In this document: piece by piece, positions 21,601-31,057 of the stretch | How the letters are laid out: every line of letters starts with the position of its first letter | Position numbering within the stretch: position 1 is the stretch's first letter | Assembly: GCF_002192455.1 (NCBI RefSeq) | Contig: NZ_CP021744.1 | Span: 248,001 to 312,000 of the forward strand | From: Streptomyces albireticuli | GTDB taxonomy: Bacteria; Actinomycetota; Actinomycetes; Streptomycetales; Streptomycetaceae | Direction of reading: 5' to 3' | DNA length: 64,000 nucleotides | Position numbers and translations under genes: made by a program | Notes under the pieces: generated by a model | What the model was told of the DNA's origin: nothing | Seen by the model: only the letters and a program-made list of their open reading frames with translations | Databases searched by the model: none

Positions 21601-23959
21601 ACTGAGGGCTCACGGAGCCCGTCCGGGCAGCCTGGTCGCACTGGAACTGAGGCGGGACCCCGACCTGCCCGCCGCGCTGCTCGCGGTCCAGACGGTCGGG
21701 GCCGCCTGGCTGCCCGTCGACCCCGCACTGCCGCCGCGGCGGAAGGCGGCGCTGCTGGCGGACGCCCGCCCCCTGCTGGTGGTGCGCAACGCGGTGGACA
21801 ACGACGAGGGGTTCGACGGCGGACTCACCGTCACCACCGGCGCCCGGGAACCTGCGGTCGTGCCGCGGAACACGGCGTACGTGATCTACACCTCGGGCTC
21901 CACCGGGCGGCCGAAGGGCGTCGTCGTGCCCCACAGCGCGCTGACGAACCTCGTGCTCGCGCTGCGCGAACAACTGGCCGTCGGTGCGGCCGACCGGGTC
22001 CTGGCCGCCGCGCCCGCGGGCTTCGACATGTCCCAGCCCGAACTGTGGCTGCCCCTGGTCACCGGCGCGACGATGGTCCTCGCCGAGCAGGGCGCGCTGC
22101 GCGAGCCCGACGAACTGTCCGCGCTGCTCGACCGGCACCAGGTCACCGTGATGCAGGCGACCCCGTCGCTGTGGCAGGCCCTGGTGGCCCGGCGGCCGGA
22201 CCGGCTGCGCCACATCCGCGCGGTCATCGGTGGCGAAGCGGTGCCCACGGAACCGGCCGCGACGCTGTCCGGCCGTACCGCATCGCTGCTGGCCTGTTAC
22301 GGCCCGACGGAGACGACAGTCTGGTCGACCACCCACCCGGTCGGCCGCGAGGTGGGCGCCACGGTGCCGCTCGGGCGTCCGCTGTGGAACACCCGGTGCT
22401 ACGTCCTCGACGCCCGGTTGCGGCCCGTGCCCCCGGGCGTCACCGGCGAGCTCTACCTGGCCGGCGCCGGCGTCGCGACGGGCTACCTGCACCGGCCGGC
22501 GCTGACGGCGACCCGGTTCGTCCCGGACCCCTTCGGACCGGAAGGGCACCGGATGTACCGCACCGGCGACCTCGCCTCGTGGACCTCCGACGGGGTACTG
22601 CGCTTCCACGGCCGGACCGACGATCAGGTGAAGATCCGCGGCCATCGCGTCGAACTCGGCGAGATCGAGGCCGTACTCGCCCGCCACGAGGACGTCGACG
22701 CGGCCGCGGTGGCCGTACACGACCGGAAGGCCGACGACCGCCGCCTGGTCGGCTACGTCGTCCCCGCCGGCGCCGACCTGCGCTCCGTACGCGCGCACCT
22801 GGCCGCGCACCTGCCGGACTACATGCTGCCGACCCGCCTGGTCGGGCTGGACGAGCTCCCCCTCAGCCCCAACGGGAAACTGCTGCGCGACCGGCTGCCC
22901 GAACCGGACTGGGCCCCCGCGGGAGACCCGGCGCCCCCGGAGAACCTGGACGAGCACTGGATGTGCGGGCTCTTCGCCGACGTGCTGGACCTGCCCCGGG
23001 TCGGTCCCCGCGACAACTTCTTCGAACTCGGCGGGCACTCGCTCCTGGCGGCGCGGCTGACCGACCGGGTACGGACCGTGCTCGGGCTGGAACCGACGAT
23101 CCGGAACGTCTTCGAGGCGGCCACTCCCGCCGCGCTGACCCGTCTCCTGAACCGGGCGTCGCCGGAGACCGGGGCCACGCACCTCGTGCCGTTCCGCACG
23201 GGCGGCCCGGCGGCACCGGTGTTCTGCGCACCGCCGCTCAGCGGGATCAGCTGGCTGTACGCGGGGCTGCTGCGGCACATCGACCGGGACCACCCGGTGT
23301 ACGGCATCCAGGCCGAGGGACCCGGCGGGGTGAGCGACCTGCCCGGCAGCGTCGAGGCGATGGCCGAGCGCTATGTGGACCTGATGCGCTCGGTCCGCCC
23401 CCGCGGCCCGTACCACCTCGTCGGCTGGTCCTTCGGCGGGCTGGTGGCCTACGCGATGGCGGTCCGGCTGCACGAGCTCGGCGAGCCGGCCGGCTCGCTG
23501 TGCCTGGTGGACACGGCCGCCGACGCCGCGGCCGCACCGGAAGAACCCATCGACGACCAGCGCGTCCACCGGGTGCTGCTGACGGCCGCGGGCCTGGACG
23601 ACGCGCGCTGGGCCGCGACGGACCTGGACTTCGCCACCGTCTCGGCCCTGCTGCGCCGGGAGGGAAGCGTGTTCGCCCGGTTCACCGAGGACGAGATCCG
23701 CCGGGTCGTCGCGGTGTCACGTCACCACGACAAGCTCGCGCGGGCCTACCGGCCGCCGCGCTACCCCGGCGACGCCACCTACATCGAAGCGACGGGGGAC
23801 GGGCCGCGCCGCGTCCCGAACCACGAACTGTGGCGGCCCCGGTTCGGCGGCGATCTGACCGTCGGGTACGTCTCCGCGCGCCACTACCGGGCGATGCAGC
23901 CGCAGCACGTGCACGAAGTCGGGATCCAGCTCCGCGACCTGCTCAGGAGGCAGCGTTGA
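12602..23959 (+). CDS. Three-module non-ribosomal peptide synthetase
   Basis: A 3785-residue synthetase. Domains in order: condensation (HHIALDG near residue 144), adenylation 1 (470-960), carrier (GGDSIKA, Ser about 1000), epimerisation ([10 protein letters not shown] near 1163), condensation (HHLLLDG, 1611), adenylation 2 (1918-2410), carrier (Ser about 2450), condensation (HHIAADG, 2632), adenylation 3 (2960-3433), carrier (Ser about 3480), thioesterase (GWSFGG near 3609). It should release an N-acylated tripeptide whose first residue is D. Pocket residues read by hand: A1 D-A-L-W-W-G-G-V-F, like valine-type codes; A2 D-V-W-S-V-A-M-V-H, in the Ser/Thr-like group; A3 D-M-P-Q-V-G-C-V-W, not recognised. 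The leading condensation domain implies acyl initiation. Start ATG 12602 has AGGA 9 bases upstream; ATG 12614 is possible. Three TTA codons (13286, 13568, 15239) suggest bldA dependence. Confidence 0.95.
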   Translation: MLALMPEHCPELHLSEAQLGVWLAERAGHSRPGDYQWAEYLVLDGDVDVTLLASAVTRAAADCEAVNVRIVETTGSAPVQRLLRDPEHTVDVVDLREAPAPDAAAREWMRAEMAEAGGSDAGPLFLGAVLRVADDRSLVFHRVHHIALDGAGMALFAERVAEVYSCLHEGRAVPESGWTGLRTLLHAEAAYREAAERAADRDWWLERLAGRPDFLSLGTHAAAATSRSLRLTRVLPAEEFTRLRDGARRLGHRWTRLLTAATAVHLHAVTGSRDVVLSLPVAGRPAGLARTVPAMSANVLPLRLYVDPAASLGALLDQVAGELRLVSRHQRYRGEHLRRELGYPEDGRKFFGPVLNIQRFDRPLRFGPTTATVHNLQAPPSEDLSIVAYDRGDGVLRLDFDANPANHSEELLQDVADRFLHVLWQVAEADRATPPARVAATTAKERRHAATLGTGARTSAAPAGTAVGRFTEQASRTPDAVAVRSAGTGERLTYRELDARSSALAAALTEAGAGPERTVALLLERSVDLVVAALAVVKAGAAYVPLQRDDAVARQETVLSDAGARLLLTDRDTEKDRVVARAIDRGVRRLDVRERGTAAMEPRATTPDSLACVMFTSGSTGRPKGVAITQGNLAGLAADQWWAEGGADRVLLHSPHAFDAFNLELWVPLLTGGEVVVAPPGRLDPAALSRITAATGITGLWLTAGLFEAFATEDPACLAGPRQVWTGGDVVSPAAVRAVRAALPGLTVVNGYGPTETTVFATRYAVDELPEDAGSVPIGTPLDGKRVLLLDDALRPVPPGVVGEVYLGGTGVARGYVGQAAATAERFVPDPTGPPGARVYRTGDLARWNRDGRLEFAGRADGQIKLRGYRIEPGEIDAALLAEPGVRQAATILREDRPGVRRLVSYVAASGDTTRLLGGVANRLPPYMVPSAVVAVDRLPLTRNGKLDRRALPAPEAGSTDAVRAPRTAVEHRLAELFGEVLGLASVPLDKDFFELGGDSIKAIQLAGAAQRAGLAVSTPDVFRTPTVAALAAGIGAVPEPGHRVALGDADDPAVPLTPVMHWLRERGGPVDGFVQSLTVRTPAGMTEAQVRAVVQALVDHHGMLRLSLGAVEGLWTLEVLPHATVELNRPGTTLDPANGHVVRASWRDPGPAAPGELTLTAHHLGVDGVSWRILQEDLRTAWEAVRHGRAPRLQPTGTPFPQWARALVQYAHHPSVLAEFSRWQAVPEDPPVAHRALDGDVDTEDTRRRHSVTLPGALTARLVTDATAAFGCSVHELLLTAFALAAADWREGPDALLVDLEGHGREEFAAGLDLSRTVGWFTTLCPVVLDPGCSWADARTDPAALDGAVARVRSRVRDAARAGLAYGLLRHANPQTAPALAARPSPQFAFNYLGRFDVGGDGDWAVPSDASVLGPATGGNLAMAHTVELDAVITDRPDGPRLVAHWSWPGELLTEKRVSGLARRWFDVLEALTRRGRARATGELPLPPLAQGLLFHSLYDHDGADPYLVQFVFELGGPLDPDALRDALHRLLLRHPQLSAGVRHGPSGRPVQVVVPDFAVAWQEIPAHEDLERFLDADRRRRFDLATPPLVRAALLRRTDARHTFVLTTHHLLLDGWSMPILVKELFSLYAGRELPPATPYRDFLDWLSTRDSRADEAAWRALLSSVDGPTLVGGAGRRGSAAARHRRTAELDEDTSARIDAMARRHGLTASIVVQLAWAVLLGAMTGRDDVVFGATVSGRPAELPGAERIVGLLINTVPVRVRLDPRRSVAECLAELRAQQLSMLDHQHADLTRLRSITGHAELFDTVVVFENYPIDEDALHGVVPGLDIRDVRGRDGTHYPLTLIAVPGRGRLRLRLDHSADLFDEAGARRLLDRLAALLDRITADPEARLGQLGLLLPDEQEEPADTGVGTAPVALPALFEEQVRRRPEAPALTCGETTLTYGELNARANRLARLLASRGAGPERLVALVLGRSTDLVVAVLAVLKSGAGYLPLDPALPRERVRQVLADAAPVLVVTSGPLAVPDPQIVLDGTDPAAGYPSDDLGLALDPGSVAYVIYTSGSTGAPKGVVVSHHNAGRLLTVTDARFGFGDDDVHTLFHSYAFDVSVWELWTSLGRGGRLVVVPDDVARSPRELLALLARERVTALSQTPSAFYQLMRAEAEAEPGALPDLRVVVFAGEALEPTRVRSWHGPGRPRLVNMYGITETTVHATYTELTDPDETAGVIGTALPDLRLHLLDHALRPVPPGCPGEIYVAGPGVARGYLGRPGLTASRFVADPFGAPGTRMYRSGDLARRRADGTLEYLGRTDHQVKIRGYRIEPGEVERVLEQHPAVDRAVVLAEADADGGRLLCYAVTKGEPAPGELRAYARTVLPAHMVPAFILPVDAIPLTGNGKLDRRALPRPESAVRVSRPPATERERLLCALFAEVLGVPEVGAEDSFFDLGGHSLLATRLINRVRAETGSELSIRTLFDAPVVADLAERLPEPAGAPRAGLGTTVRPERIPLSPAQRRLWFFSRLAGPNSVYNMSFATRLSGPLTAGHLRAALGDVLARHESLRTTVTESDGEPYQRISDRAELPFEVVTTSEGELPGLLAEAAAHVFDLGGELPVRATLFETAPERYVLLVLLHHIAADGWSLAPLARDLSTAYRARAAGEAPRWTGSPVQYADYALWQRDTDLGAGIAYWKETLRGAPEALSLPFDHARPQVSAHRGETVGFTLDADLHARLGELARSTGTTLFMVTHAALAVLLSRLGAGTDVPIGTPVAGRHDEALHETVGCFVNTVVLRTDLSGTPTFTELLERVRTADLDAFAHQDVPFESVVEAVNPPRSLSGHPLFQVMLAFQDTPPVVFDLPGLRVEPVVAHGGASRMDLLWSLRPHHGDHGAEAGVEGELEYDTELFTPASARLLPARLERLLRAVVAEPDRPVADFPVLVAGEREQITGRWNATAHEVPRTTVAELFAAQALRTPGAPAVRHGDTVRTYRELSGRVAVIAAELRAHGARPGSLVALELRRDPDLPAALLAVQTVGAAWLPVDPALPPRRKAALLADARPLLVVRNAVDNDEGFDGGLTVTTGAREPAVVPRNTAYVIYTSGSTGRPKGVVVPHSALTNLVLALREQLAVGAADRVLAAAPAGFDMSQPELWLPLVTGATMVLAEQGALREPDELSALLDRHQVTVMQATPSLWQALVARRPDRLRHIRAVIGGEAVPTEPAATLSGRTASLLACYGPTETTVWSTTHPVGREVGATVPLGRPLWNTRCYVLDARLRPVPPGVTGELYLAGAGVATGYLHRPALTATRFVPDPFGPEGHRMYRTGDLASWTSDGVLRFHGRTDDQVKIRGHRVELGEIEAVLARHEDVDAAAVAVHDRKADDRRLVGYVVPAGADLRSVRAHLAAHLPDYMLPTRLVGLDELPLSPNGKLLRDRLPEPDWAPAGDPAPPENLDEHWMCGLFADVLDLPRVGPRDNFFELGGHSLLAARLTDRVRTVLGLEPTIRNVFEAATPAALTRLLNRASPETGATHLVPFRTGGPAAPVFCAPPLSGISWLYAGLLRHIDRDHPVYGIQAEGPGGVSDLPGSVEAMAERYVDLMRSVRPRGPYHLVGWSFGGLVAYAMAVRLHELGEPAGSLCLVDTAADAAAAPEEPIDDQRVHRVLLTAAGLDDARWAATDLDFATVSALLRREGSVFARFTEDEIRRVVAVSRHHDKLARAYRPPRYPGDATYIEATGDGPRRVPNHELWRPRFGGDLTVGYVSARHYRAMQPQHVHEVGIQLRDLLRRQR

Positions 23960-25866
23960 TCCGCACCGAGCCCGGCGCCTCCACTGATTCCCGCACCCGC
24001 ACCGATTCCGGTGCCCTCGCCGGACTGCCCGCGGGCGCCCGGGTGGTGATCCGGCTGCCCAGCGGCCGCGCACTGGCGGACGTCCTGCTCGCCTGCTTCG
24101 CCCTGCGCCTCGTCGCGGTCCCCCTGCACCCCCGCACCACCGACCGGGCCCTCGCGGACATCGCCGAACGCGTCTCCGCGGCGGCCCTGGTGGACCTCCA
24201 CGGGCTGCACCGCACCGGCCCGCCCGACGTCCACGCGGCCCCGGCCTCGGCCTCGGGCGACTTGGCCTTCATCATGTTCACCTCGGGCTCCACCGGCCCG
24301 CAGAAAGGGGTCATGCTCGGCCGGCGAGCCGTCCTGGGCAACGCCGCCAGGACCGCGGCCCTGCACGGACTGACACCGGAACGCCCGCACGGGACCTGCC
24401 TTCCGCTGTACCACTGCAACGCGCTGGTCATGTCGCTGCTCGGCACGCACCTCACCGGCACGCCGCTGACCCTGCGAGCCGCCTTCGACCCGGCCGGCTA
24501 CTTCGCGGCACTGGACGCCACCGGGGCCCGGACCGCCTCGATCGTGCCCGCCCTGCTGGCGGACCTGCTGGAGGCCGGTCCCCGATGGCCTGACGGCCTG
24601 GAGTACCTGATCACCGCGGCCGCCCCGCTGACCAGCGATCTCGCCCGCCGCTTCCACCGCCGGTACGGCCCGCGCCTGCGGCAGGGCTACGGCCTGACCG
24701 AGGCGGTCAACTTCAGCTTCACCATGCCCGTGCTCGACGAAGCCGAGTTCCGCGACCAGTACCTGGAGCACACGCCCCCGGTCGGGACACCGCTGCCGGA
24801 AACCGAACTGCGGCTGGAATCCGGCGAAGTGTGGATCAGAACGCCGGACCTGATGACCGGCTACTGGCAGGACAGCCGCGCCACGGCGGCCGCGGTCACC
24901 GACGACGGCTGGCTGCGCACCGGCGACCTGGGCGAACTCCGGGACGGCCTGCTGGTCCTCCGGGGCCGCGCCGGGGAGCGGATCAACCGGGGCGGGGAGA
25001 AGTACTACCCGCTCGACGTCGAGCACGGCTGGCGCGAGGCCGGGCTGTCCGGCCGGTTCGCGGCGGTCGCGGTGGACGAACCCACGCTCGGCCAGGACAT
25101 CGGCCTGATCGCCACGGAGCAGCCGGTCTCCGACGTCCGCGAACTCTGCGAACGGGCGCCGCTGCGGCCGTCCGCGATCCAGTTCGGCGGCTTCCTGGCG
25201 ACCCCGACCGGCAAGCCCCGGCGCACGGCGATGAGCCGGAGCCTCGCCGCGCGCCGCCTGGCCCCCGCACGCTACGAACGGTTGCTGCGCCACGCGGCGG
25301 CCACCGCGCACGACCTGCTGCGCACCGGGGCCGACCACCCCGGCCTGCGCGCGCTGGCCGCGTCGGCGGGAGACCCGCGCCCCCGGGCGGACGACGAAGC
25401 CGTCTTCGGCGCCCTCGACTTCATGCGGGAGCACTGGCACGACGAGGACGGCACGGAACTGTCCGAGGCCAAGGCCCACTGGCACAGGGCACTTCTCACC
25501 GAGTGGCCCCTGGCGGCGCACGCGGAACTGACCGCGGACGTGGCGGACCGCCACGGGTTCGAAGGACCGCCCGTGCCGCTGGGCACCGAGGCCCACTTCG
25601 GGGACAGCTCACTGCTCGTACTCCCGCACGGGCCCGCCGCCGACGGCCCGGTGTGGCCACTGGGCCCCCTGCTGTCCTTCCTGGACGGCTCCACCGGGGA
25701 CGGCGGGACGGATCGCTGGACGTGGCTGACCCGGCTGCGCGACAAGGGATTCCCGGCCACGGGCTGCTCCGTACTGCGCGCCGGGCGACACGACCTGGGC
25801 GGCGTGCTGTGGGCACGACAGCCGGATTCCGGACCGGACGAGGTCCCACCGGCCGCAGGCACCTGA
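23956..25866 (+). CDS. Acyl-activating ligase with unusual C-terminal extension
   Basis: A 636-residue adenylate-forming enzyme. It shows [15 protein letters not shown] (phosphate loop), [23 protein letters not shown], and the catalytic lysine region TPTGKPRRT. It starts at TTG 23956, overlapping the NRPS stop by 4 bases, with a perfect AGGAGG 5 bases before. It probably supplies the acyl or aryl starter for the NRPS leading condensation domain. The N-terminus is short compared with acyl-CoA ligases. Residues about 440-636 form an extra region with no catalytic motif that I recognise. It faintly recalls the tail of a methyltransferase, but no SAM-binding glycine motif is seen. Confidence 0.88.
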   Translation: MIRTEPGASTDSRTRTDSGALAGLPAGARVVIRLPSGRALADVLLACFALRLVAVPLHPRTTDRALADIAERVSAAALVDLHGLHRTGPPDVHAAPASASGDLAFIMFTSGSTGPQKGVMLGRRAVLGNAARTAALHGLTPERPHGTCLPLYHCNALVMSLLGTHLTGTPLTLRAAFDPAGYFAALDATGARTASIVPALLADLLEAGPRWPDGLEYLITAAAPLTSDLARRFHRRYGPRLRQGYGLTEAVNFSFTMPVLDEAEFRDQYLEHTPPVGTPLPETELRLESGEVWIRTPDLMTGYWQDSRATAAAVTDDGWLRTGDLGELRDGLLVLRGRAGERINRGGEKYYPLDVEHGWREAGLSGRFAAVAVDEPTLGQDIGLIATEQPVSDVRELCERAPLRPSAIQFGGFLATPTGKPRRTAMSRSLAARRLAPARYERLLRHAAATAHDLLRTGADHPGLRALAASAGDPRPRADDEAVFGALDFMREHWHDEDGTELSEAKAHWHRALLTEWPLAAHAELTADVADRHGFEGPPVPLGTEAHFGDSSLLVLPHGPAADGPVWPLGPLLSFLDGSTGDGGTDRWTWLTRLRDKGFPATGCSVLRAGRHDLGGVLWARQPDSGPDEVPPAAGT

Positions 25867-25960
25867 CCGGCCGGCCCATGGCCACCACACCCACCACGAG
25901 CCGACCGGTCCCCCGGGGAGAGCCGTCAAAGAACGGGGCGGGACCGCAGCCCCGGGTCGC

Positions 25961-26743
25961 TCAGGCCGCGGCGCGGGGCTCCTGCCCGGACACGGCCGGC
26001 ACCACGGGCGGGCGGGGAGCACCGCCGGCGGGCTGCGTCACGGGCGCGGCCGGGCCGGCGGGCGCGGCGTGCAGGGCCGCCTTGGCCTCAGCGGCGTAGG
26101 TGTCGACGTACTCCTGCTCCGACAGCTTCAGGATCGCGTACATGATCTCGTCCGTTACCGCGCGCAGGATCAGGCGCTCGTCCTGCATCCCCGCGTAGCG
26201 GGAGAAGTCCAGAGGGGCGCCGAAGCGGATGGTGACCGGGGTCAGGCGGGGCAGCAGACGCCCGGCGGGCTGCGCCTCGAAGGTGCCGATCATGGCGCAG
26301 GGGATGACGGGGACACCGGCGCGCAGGGCCATGGCGGCCACGCCGACCTTCCCCTTGTACAGACGCCCGTCGTGGGAGCGGGTGCCTTCGGGGTAGATGC
26401 CCAGCAACTGGCCGCGCCCCAGCACGTCCAGGCCGCTGTCGACGGCCGCCTGGGCGGCGTGGCGGCCGGAACGGTCGACCGGGATCGCACCGATCCCACG
26501 GAAGAAGGCGGCCTTCAGACGGCCGATGGGACCGGGGGCGGTGAAGTACTCCTGCTTCGCCAGGAACGCGATCCGACGCTTGATCATCACCGGCATCAGG
26601 AAATGATCACAGAAGGACAGATGATTACCCGCGATGATCGCGGGACCGGTGTCCGGCAGGTACCGGCGCCCCTCGACCCGCGGTCGGAACACCCACCGCA
26701 ACAGCGGTATCAGCACGATGGACTTGAACAGGTGGTAGAACAC
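25961..26743 (-). CDS. plsC: 1-acyl-glycerol-3-phosphate acyltransferase
   Basis: A 260-residue lysophospholipid acyltransferase of the inner membrane face. The catalytic block NHLSFCD (HX4D), the substrate motif FFRGIGAIPVDR, and the YPEGTRS motif are all present. The C-terminal 40 residues are Pro/Ala-rich and probably disordered. The start is set at GTG 26743, since PlsC proteins begin near VFYHLFKSIVL and the longer frame adds an unlikely charged leader. It converges on the NRPS operon and is probably independent housekeeping lipid metabolism, although an acyltransferase near a lipopeptide-type NRPS is worth noting. Confidence 0.9.
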   Translation of the reverse strand: MFYHLFKSIVLIPLLRWVFRPRVEGRRYLPDTGPAIIAGNHLSFCDHFLMPVMIKRRIAFLAKQEYFTAPGPIGRLKAAFFRGIGAIPVDRSGRHAAQAAVDSGLDVLGRGQLLGIYPEGTRSHDGRLYKGKVGVAAMALRAGVPVIPCAMIGTFEAQPAGRLLPRLTPVTIRFGAPLDFSRYAGMQDERLILRAVTDEIMYAILKLSEQEYVDTYAAEAKAALHAAPAGPAAPVTQPAGGAPRPPVVPAVSGQEPRAAA

Positions 26744-26825
26744 GCCGGCTTCGTCCCCTTCATCGCCCGAGAGACCCCCGCGCCGACGCACGCTAGTCCG
26801 CGACAGGGATCAAAAGGGAGAGGGA

Positions 26826-27605
26826 CTATTGAGCCATGTCCGGCCCCGGCCCCGGAGAAGCCGGACCGGCGGGCGCGGACCCGGAAGCGGCGGACTTGGC
26901 GGGGGTCGTGCGGGCGCCGGGCGCGGGGGTGGTGGGTGGGGACTTGACCTCCAGCATCGGGATGAAGATCTGCGCCAGCGGGCCGATGGCCAGCGCGTAG
27001 ATCAGCGTGCCCACGCCCAGCGTGGCGCCCAGGGCGAAGCCGATGACCAGGACGGTCAGCTCGATGACCCAGCGCACGCCGCGGATCGAGTGGCCGCGGG
27101 CGGCCCAGCCGGTCATCAGTCCGTCGCGGGGGCCGGGGCCGAGGTTCGCGCCGATGTAGGCGCCGGTGGCGACGCCGTTGAGGAAGACCCCGCCCAGCAG
27201 GAGCGCCCACCGGCCCCAGAGGGAATCGGGGGTGCTCGCCCAGATCAGCAGCAGGTCCATGGACGTGCCCACCAGCAGGACGTTGCACACGGTGCCCAGG
27301 CCCGGGCGCAGCCGCAGGGGGATCCAGAGCAGCAGCACGGCGGCGCCGATGAGGTTGGTCCAGATCCCGATGCTCAGACCCACGGTGCGGGTCAGGCCCT
27401 GGCTCAGGGCGTCCCAGGGCTCCACGCCGAGGCCGGAAAGGATCACCATGGCGTCGCTGACCCCGTACAGGACCAGCCCCAGCAGCAGCTGGGTCAGGCG
27501 ACGGGAGGGCCGGTCGGGGATCAGATAGCGGCCGACGGCGCGCAGCCGCCCGCCCCCGCGGCTGGGGGTGGGGGTGCCCGGGGGGCGGGAGGGCGTGGGG
27601 GTCAT
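26826..27605 (-). CDS. YczE/YitT-like multi-span membrane protein
   Basis: A 259-residue membrane protein with about five hydrophobic spans, starting from TQLLLGLVLYGVSDAMVIL and including GVEPWDALSQGL and GPGPRDGLMTG, motifs of the YczE family. The C-terminal 45 residues are Pro/Ala-rich. It is the last gene of the operon and overlaps the metX stop by 4 bases (ATGA), with AGGAG upstream. In Bacillus, YczE is linked to production of some peptide antibiotics. Here it may act as an exporter or accessory membrane protein for the operon's product; that is inference. Confidence 0.88.
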   Translation of the reverse strand: MTPTPSRPPGTPTPSRGGGRLRAVGRYLIPDRPSRRLTQLLLGLVLYGVSDAMVILSGLGVEPWDALSQGLTRTVGLSIGIWTNLIGAAVLLLWIPLRLRPGLGTVCNVLLVGTSMDLLLIWASTPDSLWGRWALLLGGVFLNGVATGAYIGANLGPGPRDGLMTGWAARGHSIRGVRWVIELTVLVIGFALGATLGVGTLIYALAIGPLAQIFIPMLEVKSPPTTPAPGARTTPAKSAASGSAPAGPASPGPGPDMAQ

Positions 27606-28834
27606 GGGGACTCCTGGGACCTTCGAGGGCCGTGGGAAGCGGGCATCAGGGCGTGCGGGCGCACCACCGACCGGGCCCGGCCCGCGGCGGAAGCCGGGGC
27701 CGGGGTGGGGGCGGTGAACCAGCGGCGGACGGCCTGGAGGTAGGGCGGAACATCCATCAGGAAGGCGTCGTGCCCGGCGGGCGCGCTCTCCTCGTGGAAG
27801 TGGCCGCACTTCACCCCTGCCTCCGCGAGCCGGCCGGCGATGTGGCGGCTGTGGTCGAAGCCGAAGAGCCGGTCCGAATCGAAGCTGAAGAGGTGGACGT
27901 CCGCGCCGGCCAGCGCCGCCGCGTCGTACGGGGTGGCGAAGGCGTCGAAGGCGTCCATGGCGGCGGTCAGGTACAGATAGCTGTTGGCGTCGAAACGGGC
28001 GGCCAGTTTCTCCCCTTGGTACTCCATGTACCGCTCCACGGCGAACGGGCCGCGGGCGGGGGCGGCCAGGTACCCGCCGGCGGTGGCACCCATGGCGGTC
28101 GTGGGCGGGGAGAGGCGGCGGGCGAATTTCGTCTGGAGGGAGGGCGCGGACATATAGGTGAGGTGGCCGATCATGCGGGCGATGCCCAGTCCGGTGTCGG
28201 GGGGTGCCTGGGGGTCGTAGCGGCCGCCGGCGTAGCGGGGGTCGGCGCGGATCGCGGCCCGGCCGATGGCGTTGTAGGCGAGGTTGTCGGCGCTCAGCCG
28301 GGCGGCGGTGGCGATCAGAGCGTAGCGGTCGGCGTCGGCGGGATGGCGCAGGAGCCATTCGAGCGCCTGCATGCCGCCCAGGGAACCGCCGACCACGGCG
28401 TGGAGGCGGCCGATGCCCAGCCGGCGCAGCAGTTCGCGGTGGACGGTGACCATGTCCGCGACGGTGACCGCCGGAAAGGGCACGGGAAAGGCGGACGGGG
28501 TGGCGTCCGGGGCGGGGCCGGCGGTGCCGGAGCAGCCGCCCAGGACATTGGCGCAGATGACGTGGTAACGGTCGGTGTCCAGGGGACGCTGCGGGCCCAC
28601 CATGGCGTCCCACCAGCCCGGGGCGTCGGTGTCGTCGTGGCGGGCGACATGGGAGTCCCCCGTCAGGGCGTGGCAGACGAAGACGGTGCCCTCGGCGTCG
28701 GCCGGGGGCGGCCCGTAGCGCTCGTAGGCGACGGGCACGCCGATGAGGGAGCCCCCGCCCGCCAGCCGGAGCGGGCGGGCGGGGTCCTCGAAAAGGGTCA
28801 GGGTGCGGGCGTGGCGGGGGACGGTGACGGTCAT
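27602..28834 (-). CDS. metX: Homoserine O-acetyltransferase
   Basis: A 410-residue alpha/beta hydrolase-fold enzyme that acetylates homoserine with acetyl-CoA. The nucleophile motif is GGSLGGMQALEW, the oxyanion/substrate stretch is NVLGGCSGTAGP, and the catalytic Asp and His lie in FSFDSDRLF and APAGHDAFL. ATG 28834 overlaps the upstream hydrolase stop by 4 bases and its own stop overlaps the next gene. In this operon it supplies O-acetylhomoserine to the neighbouring MetY-type enzyme. That could serve methionine synthesis, or the proposed enol-ether amino acid. The C-terminal tail of about 35 residues is atypical and proline-rich. Confidence 0.93.
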   Translation of the reverse strand: MTVTVPRHARTLTLFEDPARPLRLAGGGSLIGVPVAYERYGPPPADAEGTVFVCHALTGDSHVARHDDTDAPGWWDAMVGPQRPLDTDRYHVICANVLGGCSGTAGPAPDATPSAFPVPFPAVTVADMVTVHRELLRRLGIGRLHAVVGGSLGGMQALEWLLRHPADADRYALIATAARLSADNLAYNAIGRAAIRADPRYAGGRYDPQAPPDTGLGIARMIGHLTYMSAPSLQTKFARRLSPPTTAMGATAGGYLAAPARGPFAVERYMEYQGEKLAARFDANSYLYLTAAMDAFDAFATPYDAAALAGADVHLFSFDSDRLFGFDHSRHIAGRLAEAGVKCGHFHEESAPAGHDAFLMDVPPYLQAVRRWFTAPTPAPASAAGRARSVVRPHALMPASHGPRRSQESP

Positions 28835-29685
28835 GCGCGTCCCCCCGCCCGCCGGGCGGCCGCGGCACCGAAGGCGGTGAAGAGGCTCTTGGAGACCGGG
28901 TCGGAGGCGGCGTACCACTCGGGGTGCCACTGGACGGCCAGGGCGAACGCGTCCGCGCCGGTGACGGAGGCGGCTTCGATGACGCCGTCGTCGGTGACCG
29001 CTTCGGTGTGCAGCCGGGGAGCGAGGCGGTCGATGGCCTGCTGGTGCAGGGAGTTGACGGTGACGGTGGGGTGTCCGGTGAGCTGGTGCAGGAGGCCGCC
29101 GGGGGTCAGGGTGACGGGGTGGCGGGGCAGGTACTGGGCGTCGCGGGGCAGGGTGAGGTCCTCCCGGTGGGCCTCCCCCAGCGCGGTGCCGGTCAGGTCG
29201 CGCAGGGTGCCGCCGTAGGCGACGTTGAGTTCCTGGAGGCCCCGGCAGATCCCCAGGACGGGCAGGCCGGCGTCGACGGCCCGGGGCAGCAGGTCCAGGG
29301 CCAGGGTGTCGCGTTCGGGGGCGCGGGGGCCGGGGGCGGGCGGGACGCCGTAGTGGCGGGGGTCGACATTGGACTCGTGCCCGCCCAGGACGACCGCGTC
29401 GAATCGGTCCAGGACCGTGGGCAGCCAGGGGGCCGGGCCCTGGATCAGGGCCACGGCACAGCCGGCGACGTCCTCGAGCGCGCGGACGTAGGCCTGGCGG
29501 ACGGCGGCGTAGGGGACGCCGTCGAGGGTTTCGGTGAAGCAGGCGAGCGCCACCAGCGGGGTACGGGCGTGCCGGGCGCCGGCGGGCGCCGGAGCGGTAC
29601 GGGCGCCCGTGCCCGTACCGGCTCCCGCGCCCGCCCCGGTGCCGGGGGACGTGCCCGCGTCGGAGGGGGTGTGAGGGGTGCTCAT
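28831..29685 (-). CDS. Class I glutamine amidotransferase-like gamma-glutamyl hydrolase (PuuD family)
   Basis: A 284-residue peptidase C26-type enzyme. The nucleophile elbow GICRGLQELN and the catalytic His-Glu QWHPEW are clear. PuuD-like members cleave gamma-glutamyl groups from amines. The first 40 residues are a Gly/Ala/Thr-rich linker. It overlaps metY upstream and metX downstream by 4 bases each, so it is a fixed part of the operon. It could remove a gamma-glutamyl protecting group from an amine-containing intermediate; the substrate is inferred only. Confidence 0.9.
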   Translation of the reverse strand: MSTPHTPSDAGTSPGTGAGAGAGTGTGARTAPAPAGARHARTPLVALACFTETLDGVPYAAVRQAYVRALEDVAGCAVALIQGPAPWLPTVLDRFDAVVLGGHESNVDPRHYGVPPAPGPRAPERDTLALDLLPRAVDAGLPVLGICRGLQELNVAYGGTLRDLTGTALGEAHREDLTLPRDAQYLPRHPVTLTPGGLLHQLTGHPTVTVNSLHQQAIDRLAPRLHTEAVTDDGVIEAASVTGADAFALAVQWHPEWYAASDPVSKSLFTAFGAAAARRAGGRA

Positions 29686-31057
29686 ATGGCGTCCAGGGCC
29701 TGGCCGAGGTCGGTGAGGATGTCGTCGATGTGCTCGACGCCGACCGACAGGCGGATGGAGCCCTGGGTGACGCCGGCGGCGGCGAGGTCGGCCTCGGGGA
29801 GCTGGGCGTGGGTGGTGGAGGCCGGGTGGGTGGCCATGGAGCGGACGTCACCGATGTTGGTGACGTGGGAGACCAGGCGCAGGGCCTCGATGAAGCGGCT
29901 GCCGGCCTGCTGGCCGCCCTTGAGCTCGAACTGGAGCAGGGGGCCGGTGTTGCCGCCCAGGTAGCGGCGGACCCGGTCGGCCTCGGCGCCCTCGGTGAGG
30001 CTGGGGTGACGGACCTGCTCGACCAGGGGGTGGCCCTGGAGGTACGCGGCGACGCGCGCGGAGTTCTCGCCGTGGACGCGCATGCGCAGCGGGAGGGTCT
30101 CCAGGCCCTGGAGGAGGAGGAAGGCGTTGAACGGGCTCAGGCAGGGACCCAGGTCGCGCATGAGGGTCTCGCGGGCCTTGAGGAGGTAGCCGCTGCGGCC
30201 CAGCCCGCCGCCGAGCTCCTTGCCCGTGCGCGTCCACACCACACCGCCGTGGGCGGCGTCGGGGGTGGTCATCAGCGGGTGCCGGGCGGCGTGGGCCTCC
30301 CAGTCGAAGGTACCGGCGTCCAGGATGAGGCCGCCGAGGCTGGAGCCGTGGCCGCCGATGTACTTGGTGGCGGAGTAGACGAGTATGTGCGCGCCGTGCT
30401 CGATGGGGCGCAGGACGTGCGGGAGCATGGTGTTGTCCAGCACGAGGGGGACGCCGTGGGCCTCGGCGAGCTGGGCGACCTCCTCGACGGGGAACAGGCG
30501 CAGGCGGGGGTTGGGCAGGGTCTCGCCGAAGTAGGCGCGGGTGCGCTCGTCGGTGGCGGCGGCGAAGTTCGCGGGGTCCTCGGGGCTGACGAAGCGGGTC
30601 TCGATGCCGAACCGGGCGAAGGTGTTGGCCAGCAGGTTCCAGGTGCCGCCGTAGAGCTCGTTGGAGGAGACGATGTTGTCGCCGGCCTGGGCGAGGTTGA
30701 GCAGGGCCAGGGCGGTGGCGGCCTGTCCGGAGGCGGTCGCGAGGCCGGCGACCGCGCCGTCGACGGCGGCCATGCGCTCTTCGAGGACGTCGCAGGTGGG
30801 TTGTTCAGGCGGGTGTAGGCCTGACCGTCGGTCAGGAGGTCGAAGATGCCGGCCGCGGCGGCGGTGGAGGGCAGCTCGTAGGCGGCGCTCTGGAAGATCG
30901 GGGTGATCATCGGCGGGTTGAGGCCCATGCGGGCCTCGAAGCCGCCGTGGATGGCCGCGGTCTCGGGCCGGGCGAACACCTTCGGCGCGAGCCCCGGACC
31001 GGCGTCGGAGGCGGTGGAGTCGGCGGCGGGGGTGGTGGGGTGGTCATGCTGCGGCAT
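29682..31057 (-). pseudogene. metY: O-acetylhomoserine sulfhydrylase-type PLP enzyme, frameshifted
   Basis: Encodes about 458 residues in two frames. The N-terminus (MPQHDHPTT to AYTRLNNP) is read from 31057. The rest (MAAVDGAVAGLATASGQAA to the end) continues in another frame down to 29682. The break is a G3 run at 30798-30800 (plus strand) where one more base restores the normal NNPTCDVLEERMAAVDGA. The PLP lysine is in YSATKYIGGHGSSLGG, and the Cys/Met-metabolism fold is otherwise intact. It should replace the acetyl group of O-acetylhomoserine with a thiol or, in rhizobitoxine-like pathways, an alcohol. A sequence error or a recent mutation is equally possible. The start has AGGAG 8 bases upstream. 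Confidence 0.88.

Noticed and set aside
26826-31057. Plain methionine-biosynthesis operon
   Set aside because: Not fully excluded, but a desaturase and a gamma-glutamyl hydrolase locked into the operon by 4 to 14-base overlaps are not explained by methionine synthesis.
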